A stretch of DNA of 64,000 bases, from NCBI GenBank assembly GCA_021151695.1, contig JAGKWU010000008.1:242980-306979 (forward strand). The letters run 5' to 3'. The notes below the pieces were generated by a model, which saw only the letters and a program-made list of their open reading frames with translations, made no database searches and had not been told where the DNA came from. Below, in pieces: positions 15,994-24,673 of the stretch (position 1 is the first letter of the stretch; each line of letters opens with the position of its first letter). Made by a program: the position numbers and the translations under genes. Source of the stretch: Cellvibrionaceae bacterium. Its GTDB lineage: Bacteria; Pseudomonadota; Gammaproteobacteria; Pseudomonadales; Cellvibrionaceae.

Positions 15994-18900
15994 AGGATTT
16001 TCTCTCCATTAGCACGCAAAGTTTTTCTGGTGGTGAGCTCCAGAGCCTCATCCACGGTTCGCATAAATTCGTTAATTTTTATAGGCTTGGTCAGGTAGCG
16101 GAAAAAGCCGGCTTCGAGACCTTTATCGATATCCCGCGGAATAGCATTAGCGCTGAGTGCTACCACGGGAATGTGACTGGTGATGGGATCTTTGGCGAGT
16201 ATGCGCAGTACTTCTGTGCCGCTCAGCCCGGGCAAATTAATATCCATCAATATCAAATCAGGTTGCGCAATGCGCGCCAGATCGATACCTGTGTAACCAT
16301 CGCGTGCACTGATAAGAATAATATCGGGGCGTGAGGCAACTATATCTTCAACCAACATAAGGTTGGCAGGATTGTCTTCCACATACAGCATGGTGCGTTT
16401 GCTGGCGGGCTCCTGCTGGCTGTGCAATGGCAGTCCATCAGCTATGTCGTCGCCACTTATCAGCGCGCGATTGCTGTCGCTCATATCGAGATCAATCCAG
16501 AAGCGGGTGCCTTTGCCAACGCTGCTCTCGACATTGATATGCCCGCCCATTAATTCGATCAGGCGTTTGGTCATGACCAGACCAATACCTGTGCCTTCTT
16601 CGGAGCTGTTTTCTTTGCCGAGTCGATTAAAGGGCTGGAAGAGTTGCGCTATTTTTTCCGGCGGTAAACCTTCACCGGTATCTTCTACGCTGATGCGTGC
16701 GTGGCCAGGTTGCGGTTGCTCGCAGCGCACAATAATACGACCCTGTTCGCGATTGTATTTCACCGCGTTGGAGAGCAAATTGATCAGCACTTGTTTCAAA
16801 CGCGTGTGATCGGCTTTGACAGTAAAGGCGCCATCAAATTGCGGGAAGTCCAGCGTGATGCCGCGTTTTTGCGCGAGGGGCTCGATCATGGTACGACACT
16901 CGCGCACCAGCTCTGGAATCAAAACAGGCTCAATGGAAACAGAAAGCTTGCCGGATTCAATCAGCGTGAGATCGAGAATCTCGTTAATAAGGTCGAGTAA
17001 ATACCAGCCCGCTTGCAGTATCTGATCAATGCTGCGTTTTTGCGATGCGGTGGGGGGGGGATTGCCGGCATCAATAAGCTGCGCAAAACCGAGAATGGCC
17101 GACAGTGGCGTGCGCAATTCGTGGCTCATGTTGGACAGGAAATCGGATTTTGCCTGGTTGGCTTTTTCGGCCAGGTATTTGGCTTTTTTCAATTCAATAT
17201 TATTTTCGAGCAGTATCTGATCCATGCGTTTGCGTTCGGTAATATCAATCAGCATATTGATGCCGCCAATTAATCGTCCTGCGGCATCGTGCAAAGGTGT
17301 TGGATACGCCGTGAACCAAAGACGCGTGCCATCGGGACGCTCGGCAATGGCTTCTGCGCCCAATATCTGCCGGCCTTCGCGCAGGGCAATTGCCATTGGA
17401 TCGGATTCTGTTGGCAGGGGCGCGCCATCGATATTGAATAATTTCGAGCTAATGCTCCAGCGATCATCACCCAGCGCCGGTGTGCGCCCGGCAAATTCCA
17501 CGGCCGCCTGGTTGTAGTGAGTGAGTTGGCCTTGCGCATCAGTAGTGTAGATGGCAACTGGTAAGGCATCGATTACAGTGCGCAGATGACCTTCACTTTC
17601 GCGCAGTGTTTCCTCTGTGCGTTTCAGTTCGGTGATATCGAGATTGGTCCCCACCAGTGATTCCACCTCACCGGCTGTGTTAGTGCGAATGGTTTCCACC
17701 GAGCGTATGTAGCGAATTTCATCGCCGCGTTTAATACGGAACTCGCGCGAGCTTTCCTGCTGTGAATGAATAGCTTCTTGCAGTGCTTCCTGTTGCGCGC
17801 GAAGGTCTTCGGGCAATAAGTAAGATGCCCAAGTGTGATAATCGAGGAAGCCATTTAGCGTGGGCTCTTCACCATAAATACGGAACATCTGGGCATCCCA
17901 GCGCACGGTATTGTTTTGCAGGTTCCACTCCCAAATTCCCACGCCTGTGGCTTCAGTGGCCAGGCGTACGCGCTCGTCGCTTTCACGCAATGCCTGCTCG
18001 GCGTGTTTGCGCTCGGTAATATCAGTAAAGAGAACAATAACCTTGCGGCTTTTTACACCTACTTCCGGGCAGGCGTAAACATCAAACCAGCGATCGAGCG
18101 CTTTTACTTGTTGCACAAACCGTTGGGGTTCCTGGGTTTCGACAACATTACCGTAAATATCAAACCAGATGGGATCGAAGCCTGCCACCAGTTCGTTGAT
18201 GCGACGACCCGTGGCGTTGGCGATGCCGGATTGTTTTTCAAATGAGGGGTTCACTTCGAGGAAACGGTAATCGCAAGCTTTGCCGTTTTCGTCATAAATC
18301 ATTTCGATAGTGCAGAAACCTTCGTCAATCGTATTGAACAGGTTGCGATAGCGATCTTCTGATTCGCGCATCACGGCTTCGGCGTGTTTGCGCGCGGTGA
18401 TATTGCGCAATACACCGGTGAAATAGCGCTGCCCGCCCAGTGTCATTTCGCTCACAGAAATTTCCATGGGGAAACTGAAGCCGTCTTTGGTGAGTCCGGT
18501 AATTTCGCGAATGACACCATTGGCGTGATCATTCGGCGGAGCATTGTAGTAGTCGAGCGAACCCTTATCTTCAATCAGTTCGGGCGCTATGCTACTGAAG
18601 CGTTGGCCAATTAATTCAGCGGACGTATAACCAAACATGCGCTCAGCCGCAGCGTTAACGGTTTCAATGCGATTGGTGCGCACATCAAAAGTGATAATTG
18701 CATCCACTACCGTGCTTAAAATAGTTTGCAGCAGGGCAGTGCTGTCGAGCAGTGCTTGTTGTGCCGCGTTTTCGGCCGTGACATCGCGAAACACCAATAC
18801 CGCCCCTATTACTTGTCCATCATGATCGCGAATGGGAGCGCAGCTGTTGGCAATATTCAGGCGATTGCCATCGCGCATAATCAGGATGGTGTCATTGGAG

Positions 18901-19898
18901 CCCTGTGCAGCACCGTGTAGCAGGGTTTGCATCACCGGTACGGTCATGGGCTGGCCATTGGTTTTGTTTACCATCCGAAAAATATCGGAGATAGGGCAGC
19001 TGAGGGCCTCTTCCTGTGTCCAGCCAGTGAGCAATTCCGCCACGCGGTTCATCAGGGTTACACGCGCTTCTTTATCCGTTGCGATTACCGCGTCGGCAAT
19101 GGAGTTGAGTGTTACCTCAAGTTTGCGCTCGCTATCTTGTACCGTGACATAGGCGAGATTTAATTGCTGGTTGAGCGCTTCCTGGGTATCGAGTGAGCGT
19201 TTTGTTTCCTGATGAACCAAATCCATCAAGCGTTGATGGATATTGCGATAGATGCCGTAGGCAAATGCCTGGGCGAACAACAGCATAAAAATGCTGGCGC
19301 AAATTAAAAACGCAAACAGCAAATTGAGATTGGTGTGGTAATCCGCATCAAATTTTCGCAGGCGTGAATTTTGGACCAGATTGTAGCTGCTAATTTCATT
19401 GCGAATCTGATCCATGATCTGCTTGCCCGGGCCTTTGCCCAATGCATTCAAGGTGCGTATCAAATCCTTGTCGTTTTCACGCAGTGTGTTGATGCCGATG
19501 CGCAAGCGCTCCAACTTTTGCTGAATGAGCGGGCCGAGTTTATCGACATGGGCCATGGCGTCGGGTGAAGTGGTTTTTTCGCGCAGTTCGTGCAAGCTGT
19601 TGTTGATGAGCTGCTGTTCCTCGGCCTCGGGGCGCAACATGGATTCGTCGCCGCTGGTGAGTATGTAGCCGCGGGTGTTGGTTTCGGCATCGGTAACGGC
19701 GGCGAGTAAGGTCTGGGCGGCGCTCAGCGCAAGGATAGTTTGGTTGCGCTGCTGGTCCGCAATTTTCATGCGATCAAAAAACCAGAAAAGCGTGCCGGCG
19801 ATCACCAATACCAAAAAGGTGGGTGTAGTAAGCCAAAAAATATTTTTGCGGGTGCTTTTGCTTTTGCTCACAGCGGCAACCCTCCGCTGGCCCGACAT
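15990..19898 (-). CDS. CHASE3 / multi-PAS hybrid sensor histidine kinase
   Basis: 1302 aa. TM1 about 22-42, periplasmic CHASE3 domain about 45-180 (AETNTRGYILTSGDE), TM2 about 188-208. Five PAS domains lie at about 260-900 (LNSIADAVIATD, LSTVVDAIITFD, FNTIDEGFCTIE, TGVGIWEWNL, IDALPVAIYTTD). The HisKA phosphoacceptor is in FLSNMSHELRTPLSAILGF; the HATPase has an N-box (LINLLSNAVKYNREQG) and G-boxes. A C-terminal receiver has LILMDINLPGLSG. It senses an unknown envelope signal and probably phosphorylates its own receiver and the adjacent receiver-PAS protein. Confidence 0.93.
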   Translation of the reverse strand: MSGQRRVAAVSKSKSTRKNIFWLTTPTFLVLVIAGTLFWFFDRMKIADQQRNQTILALSAAQTLLAAVTDAETNTRGYILTSGDESMLRPEAEEQQLINNSLHELREKTTSPDAMAHVDKLGPLIQQKLERLRIGINTLRENDKDLIRTLNALGKGPGKQIMDQIRNEISSYNLVQNSRLRKFDADYHTNLNLLFAFLICASIFMLLFAQAFAYGIYRNIHQRLMDLVHQETKRSLDTQEALNQQLNLAYVTVQDSERKLEVTLNSIADAVIATDKEARVTLMNRVAELLTGWTQEEALSCPISDIFRMVNKTNGQPMTVPVMQTLLHGAAQGSNDTILIMRDGNRLNIANSCAPIRDHDGQVIGAVLVFRDVTAENAAQQALLDSTALLQTILSTVVDAIITFDVRTNRIETVNAAAERMFGYTSAELIGQRFSSIAPELIEDKGSLDYYNAPPNDHANGVIREITGLTKDGFSFPMEISVSEMTLGGQRYFTGVLRNITARKHAEAVMRESEDRYRNLFNTIDEGFCTIEMIYDENGKACDYRFLEVNPSFEKQSGIANATGRRINELVAGFDPIWFDIYGNVVETQEPQRFVQQVKALDRWFDVYACPEVGVKSRKVIVLFTDITERKHAEQALRESDERVRLATEATGVGIWEWNLQNNTVRWDAQMFRIYGEEPTLNGFLDYHTWASYLLPEDLRAQQEALQEAIHSQQESSREFRIKRGDEIRYIRSVETIRTNTAGEVESLVGTNLDITELKRTEETLRESEGHLRTVIDALPVAIYTTDAQGQLTHYNQAAVEFAGRTPALGDDRWSISSKLFNIDGAPLPTESDPMAIALREGRQILGAEAIAERPDGTRLWFTAYPTPLHDAAGRLIGGINMLIDITERKRMDQILLENNIELKKAKYLAEKANQAKSDFLSNMSHELRTPLSAILGFAQLIDAGNPPPTASQKRSIDQILQAGWYLLDLINEILDLTLIESGKLSVSIEPVLIPELVRECRTMIEPLAQKRGITLDFPQFDGAFTVKADHTRLKQVLINLLSNAVKYNREQGRIIVRCEQPQPGHARISVEDTGEGLPPEKIAQLFQPFNRLGKENSSEEGTGIGLVMTKRLIELMGGHINVESSVGKGTRFWIDLDMSDSNRALISGDDIADGLPLHSQQEPASKRTMLYVEDNPANLMLVEDIVASRPDIILISARDGYTGIDLARIAQPDLILMDINLPGLSGTEVLRILAKDPITSHIPVVALSANAIPRDIDKGLEAGFFRYLTKPIKINEFMRTVDEALELTTRKTLRANGEKIL

Positions 19899-20255
19899 TT
19901 GACGTTCAGGTTGAGGCCACTACCGCTAGCAACGCTGCGGTAAATGGGGTGATGATCAGTCGCGCTTAACGCGAGCTGGGCGGCAAAGCGAGATCGCATT
20001 TTTTTACCTGTTGTGTGATCAATCAAATTCTCCCGGCCGGGTCGGGCAGGGCCGCCTGTATGCGGCCGCCCGGGCAGCGGAAGAATTTTGGTTCAGAAGC
20101 CGGTTGGGGGTGCTAACCATAACAGCTTTGGCTGATCCAGTTGCAGGCCAGCTGCGCGCGCAAGCGAAGTGGCCGAATATAAAGCTGATCTTCCGACGCT
20201 TCAATTCACTTGTCTGTATGGCAGCCCACATAATCAGGACTTCTTCAAGCCGCCG
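19899..20255. other. Intergenic stretch without a recognised gene
   Basis: About 355 bases between the kinase start and the FMN-reductase stop. It contains GC-rich palindromic bits around 20033-20080 (CCCGGCCGGG, CGGCCGCCCGGG) but no convincing reading frame or RNA gene. The kinase promoter should lie near its left end. Confidence 0.4.
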
Positions 20256-20825
20256 TTAGTAGCGCCATGAGTTGGTTGCAGCGTGCAATTTCACCCAATT
20301 TGTGTAAGCAGTCAGCCATGACGTCAGCTGATCTTTTTTGCTGGCCACTATGGCCTCGGGCGTGCTTTCTATGCCTTCGTGTAACTGGAAAAAAGCCTCA
20401 GGCTGGGTCAGCGTGGGCATGGCGAGATAAGCAAGTATATTCCGCAAATGCTGCTGTGCCATTGCTGTGCCGTTACTGCCAATGGATGCGCCCAGCACGC
20501 CGGCGGGTTTGCCTGCCCAGGCGCTTTGGCCATAGGGACGCGAGGCGTGGTCCAAGGCATTTTTGAGCACGCCGGAAATGGAGCGGTTGTATTCAGGCGT
20601 TACAAAGATCACGCCATCGGCGGCTTTGATCTCGCGCTTGAGGCGTTGGGCTGATTCTGCCGGTGCTGCGTCGTCATCCTGGTTGTAGAGGGGTAAATCG
20701 TCGATCTGCAAATAATTGAATGAAAAATCTTTCGGGACCAATTGCTCCAATGCGCCGGCCAGCGCACGGTTGAGCGATTGGGCACGCAGGCTTCCCACAA
20801 CCACAGCAATTTTATAGTTGCTCAT
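20256..20825 (-). CDS. NADPH-dependent FMN reductase (ChrR/azoreductase-like)
   Basis: A 189-aa flavodoxin-like protein. The FMN phosphate loop VVGSLRAQSLNRAL is at the N-terminus and the ring-contacting PEYNRSISGVLKNALD is near residue 80, with AGKPAGVLGASIGSNGT following. Members reduce quinones, chromate or azo compounds with NAD(P)H and protect against oxidative stress. ATG 20825 has a good ribosome-binding site (GGAGATTCGCT); the longer frame to 20882 does not. It stands alone between two intergenic gaps. Confidence 0.9.
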   Translation of the reverse strand: MSNYKIAVVVGSLRAQSLNRALAGALEQLVPKDFSFNYLQIDDLPLYNQDDDAAPAESAQRLKREIKAADGVIFVTPEYNRSISGVLKNALDHASRPYGQSAWAGKPAGVLGASIGSNGTAMAQQHLRNILAYLAMPTLTQPEAFFQLHEGIESTPEAIVASKKDQLTSWLTAYTNWVKLHAATNSWRY

Positions 20826-20904
20826 AGCGAATCTCCTGTCGGCAGTGAAATGTGCGAAAGTATTTGCGGGGGAGCCCTGCACCTGATCAGGTACAGGGTT
20901 TGAA

Positions 20905-20937
20905 TAAAAAAACGCCCGGACGTCACTGTCCGAGCGC
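20905..20937 (-). terminator. Rho-independent terminator after the glycine-zipper lipoprotein gene
   Basis: On the minus strand, CGCTCGGAC, a 6-base loop and GTCCGGGCG are followed by TTTTTTT. It lies about 75 bases after the stop of the 21012-21473 gene. Confidence 0.8.
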
Positions 20938-21011
20938 CGGCTACCTCAGCCAAAATAGGAGTCTTACCGTCAGAAAAAAGTCACACGCTTATTGCGATTC
21001 GTTTCAATTCA

Positions 21012-21473
21012 TCAGAGTCGATACAACTGGCCGTGCTCTACGCGAACCTTGTCGCCCACTCGCAGGCCGTTAATATCGGCGTAGTCATATTTCTCGCGGG
21101 TACCGTCAGGAAAGCGAACGGTAATCCGGTAAATTTCATCATCGCTGCCGCGATTTTTTTCGATGTTGTTGCCAGCTACTGCGCCGCCTATGGCACCCGC
21201 ACCTGTGGCCAAATCATTACCTCTGCCACCGCCGAGCTGATGCCCTATCACGCCGCCAATCACCGCACCCAACACGGCTCCGCCACCGGAAGTTTTGGAG
21301 TCCACACGCACCAGATCTATATCCGTTACTGTTGCGTAGTCTTCCTGGTCGCGAATTGAATTGTGTACAGCCCTGTCACTGCGGTCTGCATAAGTACGCT
21401 CGTGCGAATGGTGGCTACTGCAGCTACTCAGCACTAGCGACAGGATGGAACAGATCAGCATTACGCGTTTCAT
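21012..21473 (-). CDS. Glycine-zipper outer-membrane lipoprotein (SlyB/Rick_17kDa-like)
   Basis: 153 aa. The signal peptide ends with lipobox LSSC, and a His/Ser-rich stretch follows. A glycine-zipper membrane segment (GGGAVLGAVIGGVIGHQLGG, then GAGAIGGAVAGNNIE) spans about residues 65-105. The C-terminus, YRITVRFPDGTREKYDYAD and GDKVRVEHGQLYRL, is the beta-strand tail seen in 17-kDa surface antigen/SlyB relatives. It probably sits in the outer membrane. ATG 21473 gives a proper signal peptide; the upstream in-frame ATG at 21506 does not. Confidence 0.87.
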   Translation of the reverse strand: MKRVMLICSILSLVLSSCSSHHSHERTYADRSDRAVHNSIRDQEDYATVTDIDLVRVDSKTSGGGAVLGAVIGGVIGHQLGGGRGNDLATGAGAIGGAVAGNNIEKNRGSDDEIYRITVRFPDGTREKYDYADINGLRVGDKVRVEHGQLYRL

Positions 21474-21621
21474 GTCAGTCTCCCGGGCAGTCATCATGGT
21501 TGCCATAGTGCCTGCGCAGGCTTTGATCTTCTGTGCGGTAACAAACGAAGGTTTGAGGGTTTTGTAAAGGAGCCGGCGGAGAATTGTTAAGGAGTGTTGA
21601 GATTTTCTAAAAGCGAAAAAT

Positions 21622-21656
21622 AAAAAAGCCGGCGAAGAAATTATCGCCGGCTTTTC
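21622..21656. terminator. Bidirectional terminator
   Basis: GCCGGCG and CGCCGGC form a 7-bp stem around a 10-base loop, with an A-run on the left and TTTTC on the right. It lies downstream of the small Cys-rich gene on the minus strand and can stop transcription in both directions. Confidence 0.85.
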
Positions 21657-21701
21657 TTACGGGGGACTAGCGTTAAAGACTAGTCTCGATGGCATGTAGC
21701 C

Positions 21702-21824
21702 TTATGGACAGCAGGGCATGCTGCCGCAGCAGAGCAGGCCAACGCAGCAAGCACCGGCGGCAAGTGCGCCGGACGATAACAGTGCAAGCGCTAACCCGCT
21801 GAGTGATAACAATTTGAATTTCAT
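21702..21824 (-). CDS. Short Cys-rich secreted peptide
   Basis: 40 aa. A clear signal peptide (MKFKLLSLSGLALALLSSGA, cleavage near LAAG) leaves a mature peptide of only about 17 residues with six cysteines in three CC pairs (GACCVGLLCCGSMPCCP). The ATG is preceded by GAGG at a good distance, and a terminator follows. It lies 21 bases downstream of another Cys/Met-rich secreted protein gene, so they are probably co-transcribed. Metal binding or disulfide-rich structure is inferred; no family was recognised. Confidence 0.65.
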   Translation of the reverse strand: MKFKLLSLSGLALALLSSGALAAGACCVGLLCCGSMPCCP

Positions 21825-21845
21825 AAATACCTCGTTAAGTGAATA

Positions 21846-22148
21846 TTAATTTATGTAGATTTCACGCTGCGAGGTTGGCGGTCGCCAGATGGTGTGGTTG
21901 GGCGGATATTGATACTGTGTTTGAATCGATTCCGGTTTGGTGCTGGTTGAATCAGCGATCAGCACCAGCACAGGTGAACTCATCGCCGTTGGTATGCACT
22001 GTGAGCAGGGCATTGCCATGTTCATGGTGTGACAGCTCAGGCTGGCGTCCGGGCAGCAGTTATCAGCCTTTGCAAACAGGCTGGCTGGCACCAGGGCCAG
22101 AAACAGGCTGAGCAATATGCAAAGACTTTTGTGCTTGAGGAGTTTCAT
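21846..22148 (-). CDS. Small Cys/His/Met-rich secreted protein
   Basis: 100 aa. The signal peptide (hydrophobic LCILLSLFLALVPASLFA) is followed by a cluster of soft-metal ligands, DNCCPDASLSCHTMNMAMPC then SQC, giving CC, CHxMxMxMxC and CxxC. The remainder is polar and Pro-rich with WRPP near the end. The ligand pattern resembles periplasmic copper-handling peptides, but no known family could be assigned. It precedes the 40-aa Cys-rich peptide in a likely two-gene operon. Confidence 0.65.
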   Translation of the reverse strand: MKLLKHKSLCILLSLFLALVPASLFAKADNCCPDASLSCHTMNMAMPCSQCIPTAMSSPVLVLIADSTSTKPESIQTQYQYPPNHTIWRPPTSQREIYIN

Positions 22149-22183
22149 AGGCCGGCATCAGAAAGTGACTGCCGAATTATAAC

Positions 22184-22780
22184 CTAATGATTGGCTGAAA
22201 CCACCAGTTGCTGTAGATCGGTTTGCATGGCCTCTGCTAAATCCACGATTAAATTGCTATAAGCGCGGGCGATGCCTGCGGCATTATTTGCGGTAGTGCT
22301 GGTGTGTGAAAAATTTTTGCGGGTGATGATTTGTTTGCTCATGTTATCCACCAGCTCCCAGGTTGCGTCCAGGGTTGCCTGGCTGCCGCTGTAGTTGAGT
22401 TGGTGAATTTGCAAGCGCAGGCTGTGGCTGGGACGGGCATCACTGCGATAGGGGAATTGCACAAAACTGGTGGCGGGATTGTGCTGGCGCAGTGTGTCTG
22501 CAACTACGCGCGCTATGCCTTTATCGAGTGGCTCGCCCCAATAATCTGTGTCGGAAATTTGCAGGCTGTTGTCATCCTGCGTACGCACTATGGCGAGGCG
22601 ATTGAGATAATCTGCTATCACAATCGGGCCTATGCCGACGCTGCGGGTGATATTGGTTGAGCTGTTTGTGGTCGTCGTCAGGGTTTCCGCGGAGTTCAGC
22701 AAATAATAATGTTTGCGCGGTGAGCTTTGGCAGCTCAGCAGTGTTGCGGCAATGAGCAGGATCATGGCGATGGGTTTCAT
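22184..22780 (-). CDS. ABC-type transport auxiliary lipoprotein (PqiC/DUF330-like)
   Basis: 198 aa. The signal peptide ends with lipobox LLSC, and the mature protein starts CQSSPRKHYYLL, the typical opening of this family. SVGIGPIVIADYLNRLAIV and WGEPLDKGIARVVADTL follow the DUF330 pattern. It is the last gene of an MCE operon, about 65 bases after the MCE gene. As an outer-membrane lipoprotein it would complete a periplasm-spanning lipid transport machine with the MCE protein, as PqiC does with PqiB. Confidence 0.87.
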   Translation of the reverse strand: MKPIAMILLIAATLLSCQSSPRKHYYLLNSAETLTTTTNSSTNITRSVGIGPIVIADYLNRLAIVRTQDDNSLQISDTDYWGEPLDKGIARVVADTLRQHNPATSFVQFPYRSDARPSHSLRLQIHQLNYSGSQATLDATWELVDNMSKQIITRKNFSHTSTTANNAAGIARAYSNLIVDLAEAMQTDLQQLVVSANH

Positions 22781-22844
22781 TTGGATGCTCCTTAGCTCTG
22801 GTAATAACAATGGTTGCGCAGGATTATTTTATCAGTAGATGTGT

Positions 22845-23828
22845 TCATTTCTTTTCTTCCTGCAATTTTCGGCCGCGTAGCAATGCTTCTGGTTGCTGCT
22901 CCAGAGTTTCGCTCAATCCGCGGAATGCCTGTGCAGCTCGGCTGACATCATCCAGTGTGTTGTTAAGCTGGTTCATCAGCTGAGTGTCTTCGGAAAACGT
23001 ATTGTTGAAGGTGTTGGCAGCCTGATTGAACTGCCCCAGTGTTTTGCGAAATTCCTCCAGGCTTTTATTGGCGGATTGGGTTAGCTCGGGCGCACGGGCG
23101 TTGAGTTCACCCAGCAATTTGTCCGCTTCTTGTCGCGTGTTGTTCAGCCGTAACGTGAGCTGGTTGATGTTGTCGGACGTTTGCTTTACCGAGGCAGCGG
23201 CGTCGCTGACGTTGGCAACTGCTTTTTCGATGCTGCCGCTGTTAACTAATTTATTTACGCCTGATGCAATTTGATCCAGATTGTTTACTATGCCTTTGAG
23301 GTTGAGCTCTTGTAAGGTTTTAGCAATTTCTTCCAGTCCTGTTGCTTTGGTAGGCAGTTCGCGCAGGTCATCGCGCAGTTTGTAAAAATGCGCGGGCGTA
23401 TCCGGGTGAAAATCCAGCTCAATGTAAAGCAGGCCAGTTAAAAAACTTTGGTAGTTGAGCTGGCCGCGCAACCCTTGGGCTATGGCATCGCTAAAAAATT
23501 CGTCTTTGGCAACGGAGCCTCGAATATTGATGCGTTTCATCACCAGCTCGCCGGTGACGGCTGTCACTATGGTTTGCGGTGTGGTGATGGCTTTGTTTGA
23601 GGTTTGGAAGTTAATTTGAATATCCGTTATCTCGCCAATTACTACGCCTTTGAGTTTTATGGGCGCGCCTATTTGCAACCCCTGCACCGACCCTTCGAAA
23701 TACATGATGACTTTTTCTTTGGGCGTAAAAATGCGGCCGCCCGAGAAAAAAATCAGCGCCGCAAATACCAGCACTATGGCGCCCACAATAAAACTGCCAA
23801 TGGCGAGCGATGAGTTTTTGGCGGTCAT
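22845..23828 (-). CDS. MCE-domain lipid transport protein (MlaD-like)
   Basis: 327 aa. One N-terminal transmembrane helix (about 10-30) anchors a single MCE domain (about 38-120; YFEGSVQGLQIGAPIKLKGV then VIGEITDIQI). A long helical C-terminus (about 150-325) has Asn/Leu-rich coiled coil (NQLTLRLNNTRQEADKLLGE). E. coli MlaD is only about 180 aa, so the long tail suggests a helical needle reaching further into the periplasm. It overlaps the ATPase gene by four bases. Confidence 0.9.
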   Translation of the reverse strand: MTAKNSSLAIGSFIVGAIVLVFAALIFFSGGRIFTPKEKVIMYFEGSVQGLQIGAPIKLKGVVIGEITDIQINFQTSNKAITTPQTIVTAVTGELVMKRINIRGSVAKDEFFSDAIAQGLRGQLNYQSFLTGLLYIELDFHPDTPAHFYKLRDDLRELPTKATGLEEIAKTLQELNLKGIVNNLDQIASGVNKLVNSGSIEKAVANVSDAAASVKQTSDNINQLTLRLNNTRQEADKLLGELNARAPELTQSANKSLEEFRKTLGQFNQAANTFNNTFSEDTQLMNQLNNTLDDVSRAAQAFRGLSETLEQQPEALLRGRKLQEEKK

Positions 23829-24673
23829 GATGGCTCCTTCGTTGTTTGTGCGCGCGCGTCTGCCTCTTTATTTTCAGCGCGATTTAAAAACTGGATGACC
23901 TTTTCGTGTTTGCTGTGCTCACGTAAATATTTTGGATCACCGGTATCCAGCATGGTTTTGCTTTGTGCATCCAGAAATACACAATTGGTGCCCACGGACA
24001 AAATACTGGGCAGTTCATGGGAGACAATGATCACGGTGGAGTCGAGGGCCTGGCAGATTTGTACAATCAGTTGATCGAGCCGCAGTGAGCTGATGGGGTC
24101 AAGGCCTGCTGAGGGCTCGTCAAAAAATAATAATTCGGGGTCCAGCGCAAGTGCGCGGGCGAGGCCGGCGCGTTTGTGCATGCCGCCGCTGATTTCCGAG
24201 GGATAAAATTCCTCAAAGCCGCCGAGGCCGACCAGTGCGAGTTTATAGGCAACTGTCTCGGCAATCTGGCGCTCGGATAAATCGGTATAGAGTTGCAAGG
24301 GCAGCGCGACATTTTCCGCCAGTGTCATGCTCGAAAAGAGCGCGCCCGACTGGTAGGTGATGCCCCAGCTTTTGAGCAACTCTATGCGCGTATCTGGTTC
24401 GGCCCGGTAAAAATCTGTGCCCTGCTCATGGTCAGTTTTGTCAGAGTAATAAATTACGTTGCCACTGCTAGGTGGCAGCAATCCGATCATGCTTTTCAGC
24501 AGGGTGGTTTTGCCGCAGCCGCTGCCGCCGATAATAAAAAAGATATCGTTTTTGTTGATGGTGAAATTAAGGTTTTTTTGCACCACGCGCTCGCCGTAGC
24601 CGATGCTCAAATCGCGTACCTCAACAAAGGGCTCTGTTGTGTTTTGATTTTTTTTACCTGCATCCGCCATCAT
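23825..24673 (-). CDS. ABC transporter ATP-binding protein (MlaF-like)
   Basis: 282 aa. Walker A is GGSGCGKTTLL, the signature is ISGGMHKRAGLARALAL and Walker B is LLFFDEPSAGLDP, followed by the H-loop IIVSHELPSI. The SGGMxKR form is typical of MlaF/Mkl importers for MCE systems. It powers lipid transport between membranes with the permease encoded upstream. ATG 24673 overlaps the permease TGA by one base; a TTG at 24676 and ATG at 24670 are alternatives. Confidence 0.92.
   Translation of the reverse strand: MMADAGKKNQNTTEPFVEVRDLSIGYGERVVQKNLNFTINKNDIFFIIGGSGCGKTTLLKSMIGLLPPSSGNVIYYSDKTDHEQGTDFYRAEPDTRIELLKSWGITYQSGALFSSMTLAENVALPLQLYTDLSERQIAETVAYKLALVGLGGFEEFYPSEISGGMHKRAGLARALALDPELLFFDEPSAGLDPISSLRLDQLIVQICQALDSTVIIVSHELPSILSVGTNCVFLDAQSKTMLDTGDPKYLREHSKHEKVIQFLNRAENKEADARAQTTKEPS

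Noticed and set aside
20033..20080. GC-rich palindromes upstream of the hybrid kinase as a repeat element
   Set aside because: Short overlapping CCGG/GGCC runs without matching arms or a second copy in the window.
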